This document shows positions 6,189 to 13,315 of a stretch of 14,593 nt of DNA, in pieces. The notes under the pieces were generated by a model, which saw only the letters and a program-made list of their open reading frames with translations, made no database searches and was not told the origin of the DNA. A program made the translations under genes and the position numbers. Position 1 is the stretch's first letter. Each line of letters opens with the position of its first letter. The DNA is from JBGPBY01 sp041481485 (GTDB lineage Bacteria > Acidobacteriota > Terriglobia > 20CM-2-55-15), in contig JBGPBY010000141.1 of the NCBI GenBank assembly GCA_041481485.1, positions 1 through 14,593 of the forward strand, in the 5' to 3' direction.

Positions 6189-6572
6189 GTGAGCCGCCGA
6201 TTCACCAAACTGGAATCCCGCATCATGGACGCCCTGTGGACCTCGGGACCATCTTCCATCAGGGAAATTCAGGAATCGTTTCCACTGCGGGGCAGACCGG
6301 CGTACACGACCATACAGACCACGGTCTATCGCCTCGAGACCAAGGGAGCCCTTCGCCGGGTGCGGAAAATCAGCAACGCGCATATCTTCGAAGCTGTCAT
6401 TTCCCGCGCATCCGCGCAGCGCCGGATGCTCGATGATCTGCTGGCATTTTTTGGCGGACGCAGCCAGCCCGTTATTGCTCAATTGATCGAGGCCGGCAAA
6501 CTCACTTTGGAAGATATCCGCGAGGCGGAGAAGACGCTCCGGGAACTCGCGCGGAAGGAACAATCCAAATGA
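6189..6572 (+). CDS. BlaI/MecI/CopY-family transcriptional repressor
   Basis: A 127-residue protein from a GTG at 6189, with AGGAG six bases upstream. The N-terminal two thirds is the winged helix-turn-helix of the family: FTKLESRIMDALWTSGPSSI, then the recognition region AYTTIQTTVYRLETKGALRR with the wing after it (VRKISNAHIFEAVIS). The C-terminal part (about 80-125, MLDDLLAFFGGRSQPVIAQL and the helices after it) is the usual dimerisation region. Such repressors bind TACA/TGTA dyads and are inactivated by cleavage triggered by a partner M56 metallopeptidase, which here is the next gene, overlapping by 4 bases (ATGA). No beta-lactamase or penicillin-binding protein gene is nearby, so the regulon probably does not concern beta-lactams. 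It most likely represses its own operon, and perhaps the divergent RMD1-family gene. Confidence 0.93.
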   Translation: MSRRFTKLESRIMDALWTSGPSSIREIQESFPLRGRPAYTTIQTTVYRLETKGALRRVRKISNAHIFEAVISRASAQRRMLDDLLAFFGGRSQPVIAQLIEAGKLTLEDIREAEKTLRELARKEQSK

Positions 6573-8194
6573 TTGCAGCACTGGCGAATCATCTCTGGCA
6601 ATCGAGTCTGTTTGCATTTGGAGCGGCAGTTCTGGCCGTCGCTCTGCGTGGAAATTCTGCCGCAGTCCGATACAAACTTTGGTTTGCGGCATCCCTCAAA
6701 TTCCTGATCCCCTTTTCGATATTGACCGGAATTGCCGGCCGGCTTACATCTCCCGCGCTACAGCAGATGGCGCCGCGTGTCGCAGTGATCGCTGGACTGA
6801 GCCAACCTTTTGAAAGCTACGGCTCTACCTTGACGGTCCTCCGTTTCCCGGCAGCAGAGGCTGCGCCATCGAACTTCCTTGTTCCGGTTACCGCAGCAAT
6901 ATGGGCCTTCGGCATTCTGGCATTCTGTCTCCGCCGTTACAGGCAACTTCAGCGGGTGCGCGCGATTGTCCGGCAGTCGGAGCCTTTCGGCGAAGGCCGG
7001 GAATTGGAAATTCTGAATCATGTCTTGTCGTTGTGCGGCGTCGCTTCCCTGCCACTGATTTCATGCCGCACTCAAACAGAACCTGGCGTATTCGGCGTCT
7101 TTCGTCCAGTACTGATGCTGCCTCGCGACATTGCGTTGCATTTGAATGACTCGGAACTGGAGTGCATTTTTACTCATGAAATTTCACACGTTAGGCGGCG
7201 CGACAATCTGACGGCTTTTGTGCATGCGATTGTCGAATCGGTTTTCTGGTTTTATCCCATGGTGTGGTGGATCGGCGGACGGCTGTTCCGCGAACGCGAG
7301 CGCGCCTGCGACGAAAGCACACTTCAGAACGGATGCAGTCCCAGGCCGTACGCGTCAGGCATTCTAAAGGTATGCGAATTCTGCGTACCGGCTGAACGGG
7401 CTTTGGTATCCGGAATTACCGGACCCAGCCTGAAAAAACGAATCGAGGAAATCATGAACTTTCGAATCCGTCCGGAACTCAATGTTGCAAAGAGAGCTTT
7501 GCTCATCGGAGCAATGACGATAGCCATTGGAACCCCAGTCCTGTTCGGCCTGGCGGGCAAGCCGATACAGGCGGAGGTGCCGCAGGTCGCCGCACTTGTC
7601 CGCGCAACGGCGTCCCCATTTTCAAGCAGCCCAACACTGCCGCAGGGGCCAAATCCGCAAACGCTCCCAGCTTCCCCCGCAGCACCGCAGACGTCTGATC
7701 TTGCGAATTGGGCCAGCTCGGAGGTGAGCCTCATTGTCACCGATGAGGAAGTCCGGGCCTTCAAGATCCTGGCAACTGACGCAGAGCGGCAGCGGTTTAT
7801 TGAATTGTTTTGGAAACGCCGGGATCCAACGCCCGATACATCTGCAAATGAATTCGAAACGGAGTTCTATGCGCGGGTGTCATACGCCAACGATCACTTT
7901 TCGGCGGGAGTCCCCGGATCAGAATCCGATCGCGGGAAAATGTACATTCTGAATGGTCCGCCGGATGAAATCGTCAGCCATCTCAGCGGCGGCACCTATT
8001 ATAGCGATCAATCAAAAGGTGGAGGAGTGACGAACACCTTCCCATTCGAAACCTGGCGTTATCGTCACGTGGACGGCATCGGCAAGGGCGATAATGTGAT
8101 TTATGAATTTGTCGACAGTACGAAGAGTGGTAACTACCGGCTCGAATACGATCCCAGCGCGAAGGTTAACCCTCTGGCAACACCAACGCAGTGA
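6569..8194 (+). CDS. M56 family (BlaR1-type) membrane metallopeptidase with C-terminal GWxTD-like domain
   Basis: A 541-residue protein translationally coupled to the BlaI-like gene. The N-terminal half is the M56 membrane protease, with hydrophobic segments near 12-28, 38-58 and 103-121. The typical FGVFRPVLMLP (175-185) precedes the zinc motif HEISH (H203, E204, H207). The RERERACDE stretch (241-249) supplies the likely third ligand. A last transmembrane segment lies at 308-328. After a Pro/Ser/Ala-rich linker (about 335-378), residues 381-530 resemble the GWxTD domain: VTDEEVRAFKILATDAERQRFIELFWKRRDP (in two blocks), then DRGKMYILNGPPDEI, then PFETWRYRHVDGIG and YEFVDSTKSGNYRLEY. The motif that names the domain reads GSESD here. 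The C-terminal domain should lie outside the membrane where BlaR1 has its penicillin sensor, so it probably acts as the sensor. What it senses is unknown. Confidence 0.88.
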   Translation: MIAALANHLWQSSLFAFGAAVLAVALRGNSAAVRYKLWFAASLKFLIPFSILTGIAGRLTSPALQQMAPRVAVIAGLSQPFESYGSTLTVLRFPAAEAAPSNFLVPVTAAIWAFGILAFCLRRYRQLQRVRAIVRQSEPFGEGRELEILNHVLSLCGVASLPLISCRTQTEPGVFGVFRPVLMLPRDIALHLNDSELECIFTHEISHVRRRDNLTAFVHAIVESVFWFYPMVWWIGGRLFRERERACDESTLQNGCSPRPYASGILKVCEFCVPAERALVSGITGPSLKKRIEEIMNFRIRPELNVAKRALLIGAMTIAIGTPVLFGLAGKPIQAEVPQVAALVRATASPFSSSPTLPQGPNPQTLPASPAAPQTSDLANWASSEVSLIVTDEEVRAFKILATDAERQRFIELFWKRRDPTPDTSANEFETEFYARVSYANDHFSAGVPGSESDRGKMYILNGPPDEIVSHLSGGTYYSDQSKGGGVTNTFPFETWRYRHVDGIGKGDNVIYEFVDSTKSGNYRLEYDPSAKVNPLATPTQ

Positions 8195-8278
8195 GGCTCC
8201 CGCAGTGCGGAATTTGCTGATCTTCGAAGATTTTCGCTTCGTAAAGTCGAGCCGTCTTTTCCTTCCAGAAATGAAGGA

Positions 8279-9691
8279 CTACTTCTGAGTCCCCAGCTTC
8301 ACTGCATCCTGGAACGATGCTACCTGAGGCGGCTCGAGCATCGCCAGCACTTTGGTCATCGCGGACTGATCGATATCCTTTGCGGGGGTGTTTTTGTTCG
8401 ACGCTTTGGCCGCAGCCAGTAATTGATTTCGGAATTCCGGAAACGCGATGGTAACCCGGGCAATCTGGCTCTCGTTCAGTGGAGTTCCCTGCAGTTCTTC
8501 AAGTGTAATCAGCGCCTCGATTCCGCCGCGGCTCAAAATCTGATTGTAATGCCACTTCTTCAGGGTTTCCGCCTGAGCTGGACTGAGGATTTCTTCGACC
8601 TTCTTGTACATGTTGTCCTGGGACGTCTGGATCAGCTGCTGAGGATTGTTCCTATTGTTGCCGCCACGATTGCCGCTGAAGCTTGCGGTGAGACCTGCGC
8701 GGAGGGAGTCCTGCAGATCCTGAATCTGCGATCTCATGAAAATCTCTGCAATCTGTTCCTTATCCTTGGCCAACGGCAGATTCCCTGCTACGAGGACTTT
8801 TCGGATTGGCTCGAGGCGATCGGATGGCGTCGCTTCCGCAGTCATGCAGTAAGCCTGACCGTTTTCCTTCTTTCCATTCGGGTTATCGAGATTCAGCAGC
8901 CGGGCAATATTGTTGTTATTGTTATTGTTATTGTTATTGCCTCCGCGGCCGCCTCCACCGCCACCGAGATTCTGTGTCAGACTAAATGCGCGGTCGAACA
9001 GTCCTGCCAGGCAGGTCGCGTTGGTCTTGTCATCCGCTTTTGCCTTCTGGATCAGAGCCGCCTGCTGCGGAGTGAGGAATGACGCGAGCTTGTTTTCCAC
9101 AAAATCGTCATTCTTCAGATCTGTGAGTGTTTCAATCTGAATGGGAAGTCCGGCAAGCTGGCTCGGCAGTTGGTTATTGTTCTGGATGCCCGCCGCATTG
9201 CCAGGCTGGTTCTGACCCTGCGGATTTCCGCCTCCCCGTTCCCCGCCCGGAAAGCCGCCTCCGCCCGGGAACCCTCGCTCTCCTCGGAAACCTCCACCGT
9301 CCTGAAAACCGCCTCCGAAATCGCGGCCGCCGCCAAAGTCGCCGCCGAAATTCTGATTGTTGTTATTGTTGTTGTTGTTTCGAAGAAGTTGAATCTTATC
9401 CGTCAGGATGACTATTTCGGCATCCAGCAGGCTCTTCACCGGTTTTTCCTGCGCTTTGTCCATTGGCGTCTTGCCCTTTTTCAAAGTGGACTGTATCTCG
9501 GAAAGCAGGGACCTGGAATCCGGCATCTGTATGCCTCCGCGGCCCTGGCCGCCACGGCCACGATCTCCGAGAAGTCCGGTGACATCCAAGCCTTCGCCAA
9601 ATCCTCCGAGACCATCCTGACCATGAATCGGACGGAATACGGGCATCATCATCAAAATCGCAACTGCGATCGTAAATATTACTTTTTTCAT
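8279..9691 (-). CDS. Secreted Asn/Gly-rich protein with LTxxQ-like motifs
   Basis: From the ATG at 9691 the protein has 470 residues. AGGGGAG lies about 13 bases upstream; a GTG at 9736 would only add residues before the signal peptide. Residues 1-25 are a signal peptide ending HGQ. The mature protein mixes helical stretches with low complexity: runs of 8 Asn (105-112) and 10 Asn (252-261), and a long Gly/Phe/Arg tract (about 115-155) of FGGG and FPGG units. Four short blocks share an L-x-P-x-Q pattern: FLTPQQAALIQKA (205-217), ILSPAQAETLKKW (368-380), PLNESQIARVTIAF (404-417) and MLEPPQVASFQDA (451-463). These recall Spy/CpxP-type LTxxQ proteins, but no family is certain. It lies 131 bases downstream of livF on the same strand, with no clear terminator or promoter between, and converges with the M56 gene. 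Function unknown; extracytoplasmic location likely. Confidence 0.82.
   Translation of the reverse strand: MKKVIFTIAVAILMMMPVFRPIHGQDGLGGFGEGLDVTGLLGDRGRGGQGRGGIQMPDSRSLLSEIQSTLKKGKTPMDKAQEKPVKSLLDAEIVILTDKIQLLRNNNNNNNNQNFGGDFGGGRDFGGGFQDGGGFRGERGFPGGGGFPGGERGGGNPQGQNQPGNAAGIQNNNQLPSQLAGLPIQIETLTDLKNDDFVENKLASFLTPQQAALIQKAKADDKTNATCLAGLFDRAFSLTQNLGGGGGGRGGNNNNNNNNNNIARLLNLDNPNGKKENGQAYCMTAEATPSDRLEPIRKVLVAGNLPLAKDKEQIAEIFMRSQIQDLQDSLRAGLTASFSGNRGGNNRNNPQQLIQTSQDNMYKKVEEILSPAQAETLKKWHYNQILSRGGIEALITLEELQGTPLNESQIARVTIAFPEFRNQLLAAAKASNKNTPAKDIDQSAMTKVLAMLEPPQVASFQDAVKLGTQK
8909..8938. repeat. In-frame trinucleotide/hexanucleotide repeat encoding ten asparagines
   Basis: Ten consecutive Asn codons, mostly alternating AAT and AAC on the coding (minus) strand, form a near-perfect 6-bp period (GTTATT on the plus strand). 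Slippage here would change the Asn count in steps of two without shifting the frame. Confidence 0.75.
9356..9379. repeat. In-frame trinucleotide repeat encoding eight asparagines
   Basis: Eight consecutive Asn codons, mostly AAC on the coding (minus) strand, in the same secreted protein as the longer run at 8909-8938. They mark the boundary between the N-terminal helical part and the Gly-rich tract. Confidence 0.72.
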
Positions 9692-9822
9692 GATTTCGCT
9701 ATTGCTCCCCTGAGGTGCGCCTTTTGGACCTCGCACACCGTATTTTCCGATATTTATGACTGAAACACTAACAGAACGTGAGAGCCGTAGTTGCTAAGGA
9801 TTGTAAAAAAGCCTGAATTACC

Positions 9823-10539
9823 TCACTCCCCGAGATACGCTTCCTTCACGCGCGGATCCGCTGCAACTTTATCCGAGGCCCCTTCCATCACAATCTGTCC
9901 CGTTTCCAGAACGTATGCCCGATGCGAATGCCGCAGCGCAGCGTTTGCATTCTGTTCCACCAGTAAAATCGTGGTCCCTTCCTTATTAATGGTGTCGATG
10001 GCCTCGAAAATCGTTCGGACCAGCAGTGGCGCCAGACCCAAAGACGGCTCATCCAGCAGCAACAGCCGCGGATGTGCCATCAATGCCCGGCCGATTGCCA
10101 GCATTTGCTGTTCGCCTCCGCTGAGCGTCCCGCCGGCTTGTTTCCTCCGTTCCTTCAATCTCGGGAACAAGGTAAACACACGCTCGAGTTCCGCTGCATT
10201 CTTTGCCTTGTCGGTCTGTAGGTATGCGCCCATTTCCAGGTTCTCCATCACGGAGAGGTTGGCAAAAATTGCGCGGCCTTCCGGCACCATTGAAATTCCG
10301 AGCCCCGTAATCTTATGAGTCATCATGCCGTTCAGCGGTTGCCCTTCAAACACCACTTCTCCGGATCGCACAGCCACCAATCCTGTGATGTTTCTCAGCG
10401 TCGTCGATTTCCCGGCGCCATTCGCACCGATTAGGGTGACCACTTCGCCGCGATTGATATGGATATTGATGGAATTCAGCGCCTCGATCGCGCCGTATCC
10501 ACTGGATACATTCCGGAGATCGAGCATAGCCTCCGGCAT
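9823..10539 (-). CDS. livF: Branched-chain amino acid ABC transporter ATP-binding protein LivF
   Basis: A 238-residue ATPase of the LivF type, the second nucleotide-binding subunit of the HAAT importer. Walker A is GANGAGKST (38-46), the signature motif is LSGGEQQ (139-145) and Walker B is LLLLDEPS (159-166). VEQN (194-197) stands where most ABC proteins have the H-loop histidine; this Gln substitution is normal for LivF. The VPEGR block (85-89) is also family-typical. It forms a heterodimer with LivG on the cytoplasmic face and powers uptake through LivH-LivM. Its ATG shares one base with the livG stop (TGATG), so the two are translationally coupled. It is the last gene of the transporter block; a T6 tract follows its stop, but I could not find a matching hairpin. 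Confidence 0.96.
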   Translation of the reverse strand: MPEAMLDLRNVSSGYGAIEALNSINIHINRGEVVTLIGANGAGKSTTLRNITGLVAVRSGEVVFEGQPLNGMMTHKITGLGISMVPEGRAIFANLSVMENLEMGAYLQTDKAKNAAELERVFTLFPRLKERRKQAGGTLSGGEQQMLAIGRALMAHPRLLLLDEPSLGLAPLLVRTIFEAIDTINKEGTTILLVEQNANAALRHSHRAYVLETGQIVMEGASDKVAADPRVKEAYLGE

Positions 10540-11300
10540 CAGGCGCCTCCGAGATAGGCTTCGATGACTTTCGGGTCATTCCGAATTTCCTTCGGGCTGC
10601 CCAATGCGATCGTTTCGCCGTAATCGATTACCTGAATCTTTTCACAGACGCCCATCACCACTTTCATGTTGTGCTCCACGAGCAGAATGGTCAGGCCGAA
10701 TTTGTCACGGCAAAACTGAATCAGATGCATCAGATCCAGCGATTCCTGTGGGTTCATTCCGGCGGCCGGCTCATCCAGCAGCAATACCTTTGGATGTGTC
10801 GCCAGTGCGCGTGCAATCTCGAGCCGGCGCTGCGACCCGTATGGCAGATTCTTCGCCAGATCGTCCGCACGTTTGTCCAAACCAAAGATTTTCAGCAGTT
10901 CCATGCCGGAGCGCCGGATCTCCGCCTCTTCTTCCTTCATTGAGGGCATGCGCATGATCGCGTCAAATACCGACTGTTTACGATGCATGTGGTGCGCCAC
11001 CTGTACGTTTTCAAGTGCGGTCATGCTGCTGAACAGACGGATATTTTGAAACGTGCGCGACATCCCCCGTTTCGCAATTGCGGACGGTTTGAATCCGTGA
11101 ATCTCCCGGCCATCGAGACTAATGGATCCTTCATCGGGGACATAAACTCCCGTAATCAGATTGAAGATGGTGGTCTTGCCGGCACCGTTTGGCCCGATCA
11201 ATCCATACAGGTCTCCGGAATTGAGCCCCATATTCAGATCCTTGACCGCGACGAGGCCGCCGAATCTCTTGGTGCAGCGCCTGATATCAAGAATCGGCAT
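10539..11300 (-). CDS. livG: Branched-chain amino acid ABC transporter ATP-binding protein LivG
   Basis: A 253-residue ATPase with Walker A GPNGAGKTT (36-44), Q-loop Q85 in SRTFQNIRLF, the divergent signature LPYGSQRRLE (152-161) typical of LivG, Walker B VLLLDEPA (172-179) and H-loop H210 in LLVEHNM. Its length matches the family. It pairs with LivF as the cytoplasmic motor of the importer. Its ATG lies 3 bases after the livM stop and its stop overlaps the livF start, so it sits in the middle of a compact operon. The C-terminal NDPKVIEAYLGGA is the usual ending of the family. Confidence 0.96.
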   Translation of the reverse strand: MPILDIRRCTKRFGGLVAVKDLNMGLNSGDLYGLIGPNGAGKTTIFNLITGVYVPDEGSISLDGREIHGFKPSAIAKRGMSRTFQNIRLFSSMTALENVQVAHHMHRKQSVFDAIMRMPSMKEEEAEIRRSGMELLKIFGLDKRADDLAKNLPYGSQRRLEIARALATHPKVLLLDEPAAGMNPQESLDLMHLIQFCRDKFGLTILLVEHNMKVVMGVCEKIQVIDYGETIALGSPKEIRNDPKVIEAYLGGA

Positions 11301-11303
11301 CGC

Positions 11304-12257
11304 CTATGCAGTGCCTTTCCGGAACAACGTCCATGAGCCGACAAGACCCTGCGGCCGGTACAACATCACCAGTACCAGCAGCACGGCAAAATTCACCAGC
11401 CGGAACGGACCAAAGCCGCGAAACACTTCCAGAACTACAGTGACGAGTGTTGCACCTACGATTGCGCCTTCGATGCTACCCAATCCGCCAACGACGATCA
11501 TGATGATCAGGTAAAACGATGTCGTGAAGAGGAAGGAATTCGGATGCAGGTACATCTCGAAGTGACCGAACAGGCCACCGGCAACACCGGCAAACATGGA
11601 ACTGATCACGAACGACATCACTTTGAATCGTGTGGTGTCCACGCCCATCGCTTCAGCGGCAATCTCGTCGTCGCGAATGGAGATAAACGCACGTCCATAG
11701 CTGGAATGGACGAGGTTGTACACCGTAGCGATGGTTACGAACACGAACAAGTAGACCCAGAAAAAATTACTGAGCAGAGGGATGCCTGAAAATCCCCGCG
11801 AGGCGCCAATCGCGTTGATGTTGAGAATCAGCACCCGGATGATTTCTCCGAATCCCAGCGTCACGATGGCGAGATAGTCGCCGCGCAACCGCAGCGACGG
11901 AATTCCCACGGCGAACCCCGCGATGCCGGCCGCCAGAGCTCCGGCACACAACCCCAGTAGTAGCAGAACCGCGTCCTGCGCCATCTGGGGAAGAAAGGAT
12001 AGTGCGGGGCGTATGGCAGACTGCCCGTAATACACCAGCGAGGCCGAAGAGTAGGCGCCAACCGCATAGAATCCCGCATGACCGATGGAGAACTGGCCGG
12101 TGACGCCATTGATCAGATTCAGACTCACCGCAAGGATGATGTTGATCCCGACCAGAATCAAAATATGGTAGTAATACGGACCAATCAGTCCCTTTATACC
12201 GGCCTGCGTGACGATCAGAATCGCAATCGCTGCCAACCAGAAGAGGACTTTCTTCAT
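11304..12257 (-). CDS. livM: Branched-chain amino acid ABC transporter permease LivM
   Basis: A 317-residue, highly hydrophobic inner-membrane permease. The block GVTGQFSIGHAGFYAVGAY (51-69) and the cytoplasmic coupling loop GRAFISIRDDEIAAEAMGV (188-206) are hallmarks of LivM. About eight to ten membrane segments can be picked out, and the C-terminal YRPQGLVG is also typical. It forms the transmembrane channel together with LivH. Its ATG overlaps the livH stop by four bases (ATGA). Confidence 0.95.
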   Translation of the reverse strand: MKKVLFWLAAIAILIVTQAGIKGLIGPYYYHILILVGINIILAVSLNLINGVTGQFSIGHAGFYAVGAYSSASLVYYGQSAIRPALSFLPQMAQDAVLLLLGLCAGALAAGIAGFAVGIPSLRLRGDYLAIVTLGFGEIIRVLILNINAIGASRGFSGIPLLSNFFWVYLFVFVTIATVYNLVHSSYGRAFISIRDDEIAAEAMGVDTTRFKVMSFVISSMFAGVAGGLFGHFEMYLHPNSFLFTTSFYLIIMIVVGGLGSIEGAIVGATLVTVVLEVFRGFGPFRLVNFAVLLVLVMLYRPQGLVGSWTLFRKGTA

Positions 12258-13315
12258 ACCTTGTCAGTCGATCCTTTGCCCATGATTCCGTCGGGCTTCA
12301 ACAACAAGATCAGCACCAGAATGACAAATGCAATCGCATCGCGATACGTAGATTGTCCGTATCCCACCGCCATCACTTCGGCAATTCCGAGGATCAACCC
12401 ACCGATCATTGCCCCGGTGATGTTGCCGATGCCGCCGAGCACCGCCGCAACAAAGGCCTTGATCCCCGGGTTCACTCCCATCAATGGGTCAATCCGAGGG
12501 TAGAGCAGCGCCACCAGAATGCCGCCGGCCCCGGCCAGCGCGGAGCCGATTGCGAATGTAATCGCGATGATCCGATCCGTATTGATTCCCATCAGCTTTG
12601 CGGCGTCCAGATTGAACGACACGGCGCGCATGGCTTTACCCGTCTTTGTATATTTCACGAGCAAATTGAGCAACAGCATCAATACAATGGACACACCCAG
12701 GACGATCAGTTTTTGGCTGTCGATTTTCAAACTGCCGGCATTAATGAGTTTCGTCGGAATAATTTCGGGGAAAAATTTGGGATCGGCGCCAAATGCCTGC
12801 TGCCCGCCGTTTTCCAGGAACAACGAAACTCCAATCGCAATGATCAATAATCCAAGCCTCGATCCCTGTTTGAGCGGTTTCAATCCCGCTTTTTCGATGA
12901 GTGCTCCGGCAACAAACCCGATAGCCGCCCCAACGGCAAGCCATACCATAGTCTCACCGAACAGCTGTCCTGCGGCAGCGCCGAGAATTCCAAACCAAAA
13001 TGCCAGAGTCAGTGGAGAGGAACTACGATTGGGACGGTATGCAAATCGTTCGATGAGTAGACCCAGACCGGCGGAAAGCGCCATGGCGCCCAGCATCACG
13101 ATAATCGCAGCGGACGGCGATGTTCCAAACCGCGACTGCAACCATGCACTGTTAGCAAGGTAGTAGCCCATGTATGCGCCGAACATGTAAACATCGCTGT
13201 GAGCGAAGTTGATGAGACGCAATACCCCATACACCATCGTGTATCCCAGCGCGATCAATGCATAGGCGCTACCCTGGGATATTCCGTTGATGACCTGCTG
13301 GAGAAAAGTGTTCAA
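12254..13315 (-). CDS. livH: Branched-chain amino acid ABC transporter permease LivH, with an internal insertion
   Basis: A 353-residue permease, longer than the roughly 290-310 residues usual for LivH. The N-terminal GISQGSAYALIALGYTMVYG (11-30) with LRLINFAHSDVYMFGAY, the coupling-loop region KTGKAMRAVSFNLDAAKLMGI (in two parts) and the GGIGNITGAMIGGLILG block all identify LivH. The extra length lies at about residues 97-150, between the AYRP block and GSRLGLLIIAIGVSLFLENG, and contains two hydrophobic stretches. The start is a TTG at 13313-13315 overlapping the livJ-type stop (TTGA). No upstream ATG or GTG in frame is usable and there is no good Shine-Dalgarno, so translation is probably coupled to the preceding gene. 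It works with LivM as the membrane channel. Confidence 0.93.
   Translation of the reverse strand: MNTFLQQVINGISQGSAYALIALGYTMVYGVLRLINFAHSDVYMFGAYMGYYLANSAWLQSRFGTSPSAAIIVMLGAMALSAGLGLLIERFAYRPNRSSSPLTLAFWFGILGAAAGQLFGETMVWLAVGAAIGFVAGALIEKAGLKPLKQGSRLGLLIIAIGVSLFLENGGQQAFGADPKFFPEIIPTKLINAGSLKIDSQKLIVLGVSIVLMLLLNLLVKYTKTGKAMRAVSFNLDAAKLMGINTDRIIAITFAIGSALAGAGGILVALLYPRIDPLMGVNPGIKAFVAAVLGGIGNITGAMIGGLILGIAEVMAVGYGQSTYRDAIAFVILVLILLLKPDGIMGKGSTDKV

Noticed and set aside
5826..6692. Minus-strand open frame of 288 codons crossing the divergent promoter region and blaI
   Set aside because: It overlaps the RMD1 gene start, the operator region and the BlaI-like gene, all better supported; no domain is recognised.
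6569..8194. A beta-lactam resistance regulator (true blaR1)
   Set aside because: No penicillin-binding SxxK/SxN/KTG sensor domain is present, and no beta-lactamase or PBP gene is nearby; only the M56 half is shared with BlaR1.
8260..8280. Hairpin TCCTTC-N7-GAAGGA between the convergent M56 and Asn-rich genes as a terminator
   Set aside because: The stem is only 6 bp and no T-run follows it on either strand; it may be chance.
9795..9825. T6 tract after the livF stop as an intrinsic terminator
   Set aside because: No stable GC-rich stem precedes the T-run on the minus strand.
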